From positions 32,887,360 through 32,951,359 of the forward strand of contig OX465583.1 in NCBI GenBank assembly GCA_950022655.1: a stretch of DNA of 64,000 bases, written 5' to 3'. The notes below the pieces were generated by a model. It was given only the letters and a program-made list of their open reading frames with translations, ran no database searches and was not told the DNA's origin. This document shows, in pieces, positions 35,755 to 45,920 of the stretch. Made by a program: the position numbers and the translations under genes. Position 1 is the stretch's first letter. Every line of letters begins with the position of its first letter. This DNA is from Alentia gelatinosa (taxonomy: Eukaryota; Annelida; Polychaeta; Phyllodocida; Polynoidae).

Positions 35755-36336
35755 TTGAAGTACCTACGCAATGCCAAGCCTATGGGCGCTTCCAGATGTC
35801 TATCATTTTATATGAAAGGCCCAGGCCTTTCCCTTGACAATATCACAATTCTTTTGCAGTTTCAGGTCAAATAAATATGTGATGCTTCAGTTCAGACTAT
35901 AAACGTGATGTCAACAAATCTTCGAAACAACCAATTTTGTTCGAGTTGGCACTTTTAGATCATGTTGGAATAATGTAAATAATCCTAGTTCAACTATAAC
36001 ATGTACAGAATGCCCAGAAGAAGGTTGATTAATATAACTATTTCGCCATTTTAGACTCTGACAGCGCTTTGTTGTCATCAGCAAGATGGCGGACTGATCA
36101 GTAACATATTAATCATCTTGAAATACCTAGGATAGGATGTTAATAATTTCTATACGTCATCGCGACAGATTCTTATTAAATCGCTGTGAAAACGGGAAAG
36201 TAACAGGTTCTAATGTTTTTTTACCTAGACAATCGCGATGTTCATTCCATGACAGGAAATCTTACTCATAACACAGATATATCGTGTATATATCCCAACA
36301 GAAAGGCCGATTTCCATCTTTCAAGTTAGACTCAGG
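35755..36336. other. no recognised gene
   Basis: Contains a perfect palindrome GAAAGGCC-CA-GGCCTTTC at 35814-35831 and another YY1-type AAGATGGCGG near 36083. No coding signal. Confidence 0.55.
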
Positions 36337-36420
36337 ACTGAGTGGAGAAGGCTCGTCTCGTTTTCGATTGACCTACTTAGGCGGCTATTACAAGATGGCG
36401 CTAGTGTGCAAGTCCTGAAT
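36337..36420 (+). repeat. 84-bp interspersed repeat, copy 2
   Basis: 96% identical to 3864-3947, same orientation and length. Confidence 0.85.
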
Positions 36421-36439
36421 AAGCCATGCCGAACTGGCC

Positions 36440-36690
36440 GTCCTGACAGGGTTTTTATTATCCATCGTATACAAAGCCCCCATTGAAAATGTATGGGGAC
36501 TCAGTAAAATACGACCCATTATATAAAACCTGTCAGATACCATAACTGTGGTATACGGATTCTAACCTGTGGTATACGGCTTCAAAACCATGGTATACGG
36601 AAAAACTATTACTACGCGTCAACCTCTCGTGGTTTACGGCCGCCTATCCACAAAACCATCGATTATTGCCTATATAATTACCTACAGTCC
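36440..36690 (+). repeat. interspersed repeat family C, copy 2
   Basis: Holds three GTGGTATACGG-type units (36550-36600), then the GGTTTACGGCCGCCTATCCA core at 36630-36650 shared with 34.2 and 56.0 kb. Confidence 0.65.
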
Positions 36691-36778
36691 CCTGTAGCCT
36701 CAACACATTATCAGTGTATTGTGTATGGGATGACAGACAGGTACGAAAGAGTGTGCGGACATGCATGCCGAGCCGTGG

Positions 36779-36841
36779 TGATGGCAGAGGTGGCGGCGGT
36801 GGTGGCGGAGACGGCGGCGGTGTGGCAGCGGTTGTGGCAGC
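36779..36841 (+). repeat. GGC/GGT trinucleotide-like repeat
   Basis: GTGGCGGCGGTGGTGGCGGA-type run. The frames it opens (alanine/valine on plus, proline/threonine/alanine on minus) are repeat artefacts. Confidence 0.8.
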
Positions 36842-38059
36842 TGGGTGATATCTGGTCACAGTTTGCATTATATATACAGGGTTGGAATGATAACCATAAG
36901 AATGATGTTTTCAAAGTAAAATCTATCGAAATAGCAGGAGAATGCTGCGTTTATTATATGTAATTAATCAAATGATAACACAAACTTGGATGGTTAATGA
37001 CAAATGAAATAAAAACAACAGCGGTGTCCCCTAGGTACAGCGATCAGAATGATTGGACAGTGGTGCACATATGCGTAAACATAACTCAAACTGGCCTAGA
37101 ATGGGAAACATACAGAATCAGGGGTATATATGATGCCAAATAGGACAGAATCATTTACGCACGAGGAAACATGTATCAACGGAAAGTAAACATATGCAAA
37201 TTTGAATTCCATGCTGTGGTAGGAGCGGGTGTGTGTGGTAATATCGACATACAACCATTCCAATACTGTGAATTTCCATTAAATGTATACATCAAGGTGT
37301 ATTGTAGCGGAATATTCTTAATGATGCGTGACTCTAACCCATTTATTTGTTATTAGCACCAATAATACAATAACTATCAATGTCAGCCACTCCAGCATAT
37401 CTATGGTTATACTTGGCTGCATACAGGCTTATATGAGAACATTGAGTGAATGCTCCTTACGGAATAATAGCGATTTATCTGGGGACACAATTGTGGCGCC
37501 TCTCGTGTCAATATATGGAACTAACAAGTTTTCAGCGGTTTGTCAGCGCTTGTACATGTCTCAATAAGTATATCGTAATGGCATTGGCCTGGGTTAACCT
37601 ATGAGTCATGACTTAATCATGACTATCATGGCGTATATCAGTATATACATCTTCAATGGCATTGATTGTGTTTGAATTACCTGGCAAAATTACTGCTTCA
37701 TATATCCAATAGCCCGGAACTCTATTCATCTTCAGCATTGTTGGTATTGCCTCGTTGCAATGATAAAGTAAACACCAATAATGAATGATACGAGAAGTTG
37801 CACTTTAACAACATAAGCAATCACTTTACTTGACTATTTTACGTCTTACACAGCGAATAGCATTCCGGCTCAGTTTGTAACATTTCGATGTATTCACGAG
37901 GAAAATATTGGTTATACATGTATATCCATATATAGCGGCAACTCTTAACTTTTCTCAAGAACAATTAAATAGCACGTGGTATTTAACGTTTTGCCTGATA
38001 TGATGTATCCGAATAACACGTGGCCCCATTGGTGCGAAGCAATTGTCGCACATGATCTA
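36842..38059. other. no recognised gene (1.2 kb)
   Basis: AT-rich anonymous DNA. Unassigned frames of 61-79 codons at 37171-37567. Confidence 0.6.
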
Positions 38060-38165
38060 TTGCTCATGGACGCCCATCGACGGTGTCTTCTTGCCCCAAC
38101 TGTGACGAATTCATAACACTCAATCGCAAGAAAGGTTCATGGTATGCCCCACTAATGCTAGTGCA
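38060..38165 (+). repeat. fragment of the TTAA-flanked palindromic family
   Basis: Aligned in the same orientation with about 29130-29205. Shared anchors are CCCCAACTG, CACTCGAT/CACTCAAT, GAAGTACAAGG/AAAGGTTCATGG and GGTATGCC-CCACT. Diverged. Confidence 0.55.
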
Positions 38166-38221
38166 ATCTATCTATGTCTTATACTTCTTAAATGCAATAG
38201 AACATACATAATACATACATA

Positions 38222-38300
38222 ATAGAGGGAACCGTTCCGAGGTGTCCGTTGACGCGAGGTGACCGCTTACGTGGGGTTTCCCTTAGGCGGGGTTCTACTG
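38222..38300 (-). mobile_element. solo end of a pogo/mariner-like element
   Basis: Ends GGGGTTCTACTG followed by TA, matching the right terminus of the element at 5587-6255. The preceding GAGGTG-n-CCG-TTACG units resemble its internal repeats. No matching left end is seen. Confidence 0.6.
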
Positions 38301-38688
38301 TAAAATGATTTCAGATGAAAGCGGTCACAATCTCCTCGGACTAGAGTACGTAATATCCTCGTATTCGTTCGGATATAAATACGCGTCTTGTCCTGGCGCA
38401 TTGCGGCCGCCTGTATCTGAAATCAGTTAATATTGTGTATTTATATACATTTTGTATAATGAAGAGGGCCTACTGTAAGTGTTCCGCCTTCCTTTTACAA
38501 TCCACTATTTTCGCCGCTTTTATAAGTGTGAGTGGCCACAAACCTCAATATGGAAGTCATTATAATAAAAAAAATAACAGTGATTGCTGCAGTCGTGGCC
38601 TTGTCTGTTAATGATGGGTTGAGCGGTGCTGAGTAGTGAGTTCACATCTGTAGCACCAGGTGGCAACACAAGCACCACCGCTGCTGAA
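38301..38688. other. no recognised gene
   Basis: Anonymous. A near-CTCF word (GCACCAGGTGGC, one mismatch) at 38653-38664 lies just left of the next MITE. Confidence 0.55.
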
Positions 38689-38928
38689 CTGGGAGCTGTT
38701 TCAAAAGTCGAATGAGGTCTCGCCAGCGGCACGTCACATTTTCAAAGTGAGAGGCCGGCAACAGCGAGCGGCACCTCAAATCAAAGCGGCAGCAAAACTA
38801 CTACCAATATCCCATAGAGAGCGGCACCTCCACCTCGACAGCGACGCCTCAAGTTCCATTGTTGGCCTCTCGCATTGGCGATGAGTACTCTTGTTTAGCA
38901 CCCTCCCGACTTTTGAAACAGCTCCCAG
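38689..38928. mobile_element. 240-bp MITE with perfect 22-bp TIRs
   Basis: Left terminus CTGGGAGCTGTTTCAAAAGT(CG) at 38689-38710 is perfectly complemented at 38907-38928. A second subterminal inverted repeat (GAGAGGCCGGCAACA / TGTTGGCCTCTC) lies inside, with GCGGCACCTC repeated between. No clear target duplication. The GGGAGCTGTTTCA start resembles the 49-51 kb and 53.5 kb elements. Confidence 0.85.
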
Positions 38929-41039
38929 ACTTGTGAACAAGGCTCTCACACTCAACCTTTCACGATTTAAGGGACCTCCTTTTTTGCCGAATGGGTCAGG
39001 AAGTGCAAGGTAGATGTTCGTCAATCACCTTATTTACGAGAATTAAAACGTGTGTCCTCATTAATGCCACCGTGCGGAGTATTTTCCTTTAAAATGTTAG
39101 TCGATTCCTCCACATCCATTGCCCAGAAGATCTGTGTAAGATTTCGTTGAAACTTGGAAGCGTTTGGGAGACCTAAAACTGGTACTTTACAATAGACCGA
39201 TGCGACACCGAGATCTAGACTTTTGCACCGATCCTACACCACGGGACTAGTCTATAAGTGTTTCCTGTTGTCCATATTGTCCTGTGAAGACTTAAAAGAT
39301 ACTCGCTACGACTAGCCCGGAAAATGGTCTTAAAGCGTACCAGACAAGCAGTCTGAAACCGATGTAACACGGTCTGTAGTGTTGGGTCGGGAGGGAGTAA
39401 AAGGCCCTATGAAACACTGACGGAAAAATAGCGTACACGAGTACTTCCTCTCTTCTTACACGTCATAGACTCCTCACAAACACACCTTTTACGTATCAAT
39501 CATCCAAAAACATCTAAAGGGTCAAGAAAGTGGTTCACAGGCATGCATCACAGAGTGGAAAACACTAGTGGGGCCCTCTGCACGCAATATATCGCAAAAG
39601 CATTAACTGGAAATGAGGATAGAACTCACCATACATTTGATCTTTATATTTAGCTATTCCCAACAGAAGATAAATATTACGTGGCACTGCTTTATTGACT
39701 AATGAGCAATTGACCGATCCCTGAGTGAGCTCCTCTGATGGAGGGCAAATTAGGAAAAATAGAGGAACACATTTTTCTGGTACATGGAAATTTTACCGCT
39801 GCCGATCGATCAATACGAAGGCCCGGCGTCCACTGAGCTGATATCGTCTACTATTATCGTCTACTAATTAGTAGAAACCGAACGAGAGTTAGACTTGACA
39901 ATGTTTATGCCACGACGGGCAGGTCGTGTATTACTACACAAGGCGTAGCCGAGTGTAGTGAGGAACAGACCTGACCAGAGGTTTTTTACTAGGGGTAGGA
40001 TAAAGATCGATTACGATGCATGTCATTGTTCCTAGTCTAGATGTTTGTAGAAGATAAAGAAATTCCTGATTGTCTATGATTTTTGACATTATGTATTGTA
40101 GTGCATCGGGAGGTTTTAATTTTTTATAGTAGTAGGTGGATGCCAGGCCTTAGTGAATTTGCAATCATGATCTCATACAAAAGGACTGTTAAGGAGAGGT
40201 TGGCATAGTAAGCTTAGATGTGCGCAAAGGTCCTCTAAATGACAATACACAATGATGCATACGTCAGCAGTTATGTATATTATGTGTTGGTGTTACAGCT
40301 ATCGTGGGTTGATCTTACAGATGTGGGGGAGATATTTTGGCTTCTGGGAAAGGAAACGGGCGGAGTGGTTTTGGGAAAGCATGCCTCATAGTTGTGTGCA
40401 GTACTGAGATTCTGGTAGGGGTAAGGCATGTGTACACATACAACATGTGATGTGTGAATAGACGTGTGGTTGGGACGGAGGCTGATGGGAATGCATTACA
40501 AGTCATGACGTCAAGTGTGGAGATTTGTCGACATGTTTCTGGCATTTTAATCGTCGAGAAAGAAAGATGTAACTTATTGCGATAATAAGACAGGAATAAG
40601 CGGTTTGATCTTAATCTAATTAATTAACCTTAAATTAATGCTGGTTAATTCAGTACAATAACGACTTAGTCACCATGAACCCTCGCTATAAATGAGATGG
40701 CGATGTCGTACTCTTCTAAATCAGTTTATATATCCGAAATCCTATTTTTTGTTTTATGTAGATATTAATCGACTACATTTTATACTTTTGGTATTTATGT
40801 ATACCTATTTTTATGTATCATAGATTCGACCAACTCTCAAAGGTGTCTATTACTTGTATATTATTTACCATCTCGTCATCCAACAGAAAGTATGGCAATA
40901 GCTCTAATTCTTTTTGTAATATTGAAACATACTATTCATATCTGGAGTAGTTGACATACTCTACCTCAGAGGAAAGGAGAGGGAGCGTACCCGTCAGTGT
41001 TGGTGCAACCTCTACCAACACCCACGTGTGCGGGGAGCT
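38929..41039. other. no recognised gene (2.1 kb)
   Basis: Anonymous DNA with a moderately CG-retaining patch at 39170-39400. Frames of up to 76 codons are unassigned. Confidence 0.6.
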
Positions 41040-41055
41040 GGGGGGGGGGGGGGGG
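41040..41055 (+). repeat. poly-G run (16 nt)
   Basis: G tract followed by TGGGGTGGC, then a TTG triplet run (GTTGTTGTTGTTA) at 41078-41090. Confidence 0.95.
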
Positions 41056-41099
41056 TGGGGTGGCAGGTCGGGATTTTGTTGTTGTTGTTATCATGTTGT

Positions 41100-41312
41100 T
41101 ATCATGTCTACGCCAGGCGTATGTCTATCGCGCAGAGTATATTTCCTTTTGTCTACGCCAGGTGTGAAATACAGCCAAGTCCCGCCCGTATTCAAAAGGA
41201 AACAGTCTTGTATACGCCTCATACGTAGGCGTGAAATATAGGCGTATACATGTGACAACAAGTCCATATTCAGCCGATACATGCACTTCCGCCATGGCGT
41301 ATACATGAATAA
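41100..41312. repeat. palindromic GGCGTATAC repeat cluster
   Basis: CTACGCCAGGCGTATG, GTATACGCCTCATACGTAGG, AGGCGTATACATG and ATGGCGTATACATG recur in both orientations over 210 bp. A TTCCTTTTG / CAAAAGGAA pair adds a larger inverted repeat. Likely a decayed foldback element. Confidence 0.6.
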
Positions 41313-43384
41313 AATGGTTAGTTTCGTGCAGTGTATAGAACTATATTAGGGTGTATGGTCGACAATAAGCCATGAAGTTCATTTTGTTTTGTCTCTCACC
41401 ATAGTTAAATAAGTCGTTACACTAGTAATGTGGCCTCTATACAATAAATAGTGGGGATGTAAATGTGTCTGAGTTAAACGCTAAGGTTTTCAGTACACAA
41501 TTTCAAGAATGCCAGCTACTTGTTTTGACACAGAACGTAATGCTCGTCCCACTCCCCCAACACCCTCTCCCCCTCCCTACCTTAACAGCTCTGTTCCCCT
41601 AACTGCGCCCTTCATACGTTGATGCAATCTGACTATGGGGAGTAATCCCTAGTCTAGCTGGTGGATTTAACTGCTGCTTTCCTAGAACCCACTCTCATAA
41701 AAGCCACAGTAATTGACCCAGGTTTTGGTTTTTCTATCTGAAAATTATTGGTGATTCAGATACACATCTCCTTCCACATGGTGAAGTTACACGCGATTTG
41801 AGGAGTTCTTAGATTTTAGTTCGTGTGACTTTTATGGAAAATTCAATATGTAATATTTATGAAGGGGAAATCTGGAAAGGTCAAGAGTGAACTTTACATG
41901 AACACCTGTGTGTTTACCACGGGTGAAATCGTTTCTGGACAGGCCTCAGCGGACAACTAAAGGCTGTTCGTCATTCCCCCTAATGTCCTCCAACCCGGTG
42001 CTTTAATACACCAGACGACTTTTGTCTACAAAACCTTTATATGGCACCACTCCACGGATATGTGTCTCTCCCTAAAACATGTCGCCAGGTGTAAAAAGAA
42101 ATTATAAACTCCGTCCACAATTTCTCTCCCCCGATATTATGCATTGTGGCACCACCTCACGAATAACTAGGCTCACAATTAACTCAAAGCTACTTGAAAT
42201 AGCCATGAACGGAACGTAATTAAGAAAATATCTCGGACAGCAAAAATCGTCAGGTTTGAGCGCTCGAACCACTCAGAATGGTCGACAAATACTGATGCCG
42301 ACATTGCATAGAGTACACTAGCGACTTTGTCGATAGAGCCTATGAACATGTAGGATTCGCAGGCATCCGCCAATCCCCCTAGCGGATACCTGGTAACCAT
42401 CATAGTTCTGAATGGGCTATTATTTGCCTTGACACATGTCAAATCTCAGAGGTGTCTATCAAGGTAATGAGATCAGAAAACCACAGCATTAAATTTTGTT
42501 TTCAGCATGACTATACATAAATCACGAGATGAGAAGGAGAGCCGAGTTCAGAACTACAAAAAAGAATAACAGCTTCAAGTTAGTCTCTCCAAAAGATTCC
42601 CACTCTCGTGGGTTTTCAGTCTCCAAGCCTTGGTCTGGTTCACTCTGACACTATGTGCGGGAGAAACTTCAAGCAGGCCCTACCAGAATCCTAGTTTTTT
42701 ATATATGGTAGGTAACCACTTCCCGATTTTTCTCATCCCGATAAAGTATCCGAGCATATTTAGACATCTAGTGTAAACAGGTGGTAACACATTACTTTCC
42801 ATAGAATAATGAACTAAGATAAACCGAGATCAGAATATCTGATAATCAATTGTTCGTATACTTGTGGTATGATCATCGATTACGATGTATTTTTGTTGTT
42901 ATCTATGGGCTTTGCGCATAAATAATCTCCGATGGCCATGGTGACTGAGAATTTTCGTAAAATTACTTCACCTAATTTGTGTCCGGATTTTGTGACATTT
43001 CCTTAGCAGTTAAGGAGATCTTTTTCTCACGTACTTTGATAATGCATAAACACATTATCACAAGGAGCAGGAGGCACTCCCCGTGATATGTATCACTGGC
43101 TAGGTGTCGTTGTGGGTTACCATGAGTTAACCGATGTTTTTAAATTATTACATGTTTTGTTTGTTTTACAACGTAGAAATTGCCAGATCCTATTTACAGA
43201 AGAGAGGTTAACTGGGACCCGCTCCAGGTATTTCTAAAACGCTGTAAAACTTGAACTGTTTGTTACAAATATTGTACTCTTAGTACAAACAAAGCATTTA
43301 ACTACTGCCTGTACGTGGAAACAATAATTGTCCTTTGGAGATGTCTTTATTGCTTCTATGCAGTCGTCCAGGTATATACCTAGA
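41313..43384. other. no recognised gene (2.1 kb)
   Basis: Anonymous, AT-rich. An 87-codon minus frame at 42179-42442 is unassigned. Confidence 0.6.
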
Positions 43385-43535
43385 CTTGTCCAAGTCTTTG
43401 ATTGCAAACATTAAATATATAATTGAACTAAATCACTGAGGAAGAAATGCATTACATTATTTATCCTTCTACTGATTGGGTTAATAGAGGGGTAGGCATA
43501 GGATCCTGGGACTGAAGCCAGTCTAGTCTACACCA
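43385..43535 (+). repeat. interspersed repeat family A, copy 3
   Basis: TAGACTTGTCCAAGTCTTTG start and GGGACTGAAGCCAGTCTAG end. As at 23 kb, the AGCCCATAAGACAGC element follows downstream. Confidence 0.65.
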
Positions 43536-43727
43536 ATAGACTATTGTAGGGGAAATGTTACCCTATATCTGATATCTGAGCGTTTGTTACTTTTTAGGGT
43601 GTGCTTGCACGCACTATACATCGCCTAGAGGTTAGAGTGGTCTCAGAAAGGCTTCCAGTGTTCTGAAAAAAATGCTATTCACTGTGATATTGAGAGTGGA
43701 GCAGGGAGCCAGTGTCTCAGGGTCTTA

Positions 43728-44299
43728 AGCCCATAAGACAGCGACATTTTTCACAGATTCTCACCGATCCGATCACCGATTATAATCGGGAACAGGAATG
43801 TCGCTGTCTTATACCCTCAACGACGCTTGCCGATCACACCTCTTCACTTTATGGCCTTGTACAGTAACCCGAGAGAGATCAAAGTGAGCCGCCGGGAGCC
43901 GAGCGGCGGTGAGCCACGGGATACTGGTGTGGATTCATAGAAAATAATTTAAAGTTTAATAACTTCCGATCCAATTAAGATATCGGGAAATGGTTTTCAG
44001 ATCCATCATCGCCTCTGTCTCCCCTACAAATCGGTATAAGACACTTGTAAATCGGAATAGGGGATAGGTAGCATCGCTGTTCAAATGGCCTACTCAGAAT
44101 CGGGAACAGTCGGTGAAGTGCGTACAGCGACAAGATTATGGTCGGGCAGAGTCGGTCATTACCCCCACGCTAGTAATGCCCGACCCGATTAAAATCGGGT
44201 CTGTGAAGTGCGTACAGCGACCCGATTCTGCCCGACCCGACGGATTCGTCGGGGAAAGGTGTGATCGGGCACAATGGTCGGGTCGCTGTCTTATAGGCT
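43728..44299 (+). mobile_element. 572-bp TIR element (full-length copy)
   Basis: Termini AGCCCATAAGACAGCGAC and GTCGCTGTCTTATAGGCT are complementary at 17 of 18 positions. Flanks TTA and CTA could be a decayed 3-bp duplication. Inside the left end a perfect 16-bp hairpin (43733-43748 / 43797-43812) holds a CCGATTATAATCGG palindrome. GTGAAGTGCGTACAGCGAC is directly repeated at 44113 and 44203, and CCCGACC motifs fill the right half. Non-coding. A truncated copy is at 23405-23751. Confidence 0.85.
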
Positions 44300-44309
44300 C
44301 TAGAGGCAT

Positions 44310-44530
44310 GTCAAGCTGACCATGATCAATCACTCAAGACCAAAATACCTCAAGACCCACTGGTGCTTGATATGTTTGTATCCTAGATTGGCATTTTCAT
44401 AAATGTCAAGTTGACTAGGTGCAAGTGGCTTACATACAACTATCCATATACTGCATATAACCCAAACCTTTTAATTGTTATTCATTTATAATTGCACGCT
44501 TATTCATCAGTGATGAACATACTATTTCCG
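44310..44530 (+). repeat. interspersed repeat family B, copy 2
   Basis: Starts 10 bp after the TIR element. Matches 32090-32290 in its first half. Its second half (CAAGTTGACTAGGTG, TTTTAATTGTTAT, CTTATTCATCA) also matches 52684-52820. Confidence 0.65.
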
Positions 44531-45144
44531 CCTAGTCTTTTGAATTTGATAACGCAATCTACTGTGCATATTAACTTATATATATATTAGTGTAGAGCAT
44601 GTCCATAAACCAAAAATTGTTATCATAAGCTCGAAGAAGTAAGCACACTGACCCATGAGATGCCTGAAAAACTCGACTTTGTTGAGAGGCATTGACAATA
44701 AAAAAAATAACAATAAAAAAAATTGAATCTATGCTCCCCTCGCAGGTCAAGTATGGCTCCTTTACACGCGTTATACAATAGGCAGCTCGCCGTGTGGAAA
44801 ATCGGTTATAACGCAGTTGCAAAGTACTGTGGCAACTACGCACATGATAGAGGTTTTCCGACATTGGAACATTGATGATATATATACGTCTTTGAAATTT
44901 CATTCTTGAAAATGAGAGGGTGGCCCTTTTCATTTCGCGGAAAACAAAAATGTTTGAGCTCGACAACTTCGCACCGTTTCAGTTTACCACTGAATGTATT
45001 TGTTAAATATGTGGTGAATAACAATAGCAAAACCAAACCATAATGCGTGTTCCAGTTTCATCTTCATCAAAAGCGAGACTCATCAGACCGCAGGGTAATC
45101 AGTGACGTTATTTTGCCCCGAGAAAATCTATTGATGCATAAATC
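44531..45144. other. no recognised gene
   Basis: A 131-codon minus frame (44571-44966) is the longest minus frame in the window, but it has no family motif and a poly-isoleucine/phenylalanine patch from AAT/AAA runs. Rejected as a gene. Confidence 0.5.
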
Positions 45145-45435
45145 ATGCAAAATACTTTTTGTGGCAAAACGCGGGATCATTCTCACCCCGCTGTGGACAA
45201 ATTCTTAGAATATCTTGTTGCAATTGGACCGGGGGCATATATGGCGTCCCTGGATGTAAGCTGGGCACACAAAAACTTCCTCTGCTGCCCGTTAGACTAC
45301 CCCCTCATGGCAGTCAATTGGAAAGACAATATCTACCTGGAGACATGTATCCCTTTCGGCAGTCGCGCCAGCAGTGCTTCCATGCCACGCATTGCAAACG
45401 ATTTTCGAAATGGTATCACCAACATGAATTGTTAA
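45145..45435 (+). pseudogene. DIRS-like reverse transcriptase fragment
   Basis: 96 codons from ATG to TAA. Residues from about 33 read GAYMASLDVSWAHKNF, corresponding to the fingers/motif A segment GALMAKLDI-SA-R of DIRS/Ngaro-type tyrosine-recombinase retrotransposons. After it come a W-K-D-N-IYLETCIPFGSR stretch (family: W-G-YY-D-LPFGLRSAP) and an IANDF end (family: ADAL). An invariant aspartate is kept in LDV. The frame stops before the catalytic YxDD box, and no recombinase, methylase or gag domain is nearby, so it is a dead fragment. Assignment is from remembered family pattern. Confidence 0.7.
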
Positions 45436-45604
45436 AAAGGGATTTATTACTAATCTACCCATTGCATCTTATAATAATAATAATAAAGAGGTCCTGAAAT
45501 TAAGACATAAACATACTCTTAAGCTAAACCGACATCCTTTTGTGAGATGTCTAGTGAGGCAATGGCTGCCATCTAGTTTTTTCTCTTCATACTTCGACCT
45601 CGCC
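45436..45604. other. no recognised gene
   Basis: Includes a (ATA)n-type run at 45470-45486 just 3' of the reverse transcriptase fragment. Confidence 0.6.
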
Positions 45605-45920
45605 AAGAATAGGTTAATCTGCTATAAAGGGTTAATCAAAGAGGACGATATCCCACGAAATAGTTTCAATAAATAGGTTAATCTACAGCAAAGGGTTAAT
45701 CTGCAGCAAAGGAGATCATCTCCCAAGAAGGGGTTAACTTCCGAGAAAGGGTTAATCTAAAAAAAGGTTAGTATCCAAAAAGAAGGTTCATTAAAAAAAA
45801 AGTTAATCTCTCATGACTTTGTTGATTTGAAAAAGGGGTTAATCACAATGAAGGGTTAATCTAAAAATAAAGGAGTTAATCCCTGATGAAAGGATTGATC
45901 TTCAACAATGGGGTTAATGA
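45605..45920 (+). repeat. GGGTTAATC-type minisatellite
   Basis: About twelve irregular 20-30-bp units with an AAAGGGTTAATCT core over 300 bp. Spacers are purine-rich. Confidence 0.85.

Noticed and set aside
36644..36914. Proline/alanine-rich frames on both strands
   Set aside because: Created by the GGC/GGT triplet-like repeat at 36779-36841.
44571..44966. 131-codon minus-strand open frame
   Set aside because: No domain, homopolymer-driven residues, no splice or promoter context, and it does not continue upstream. Judged chance.
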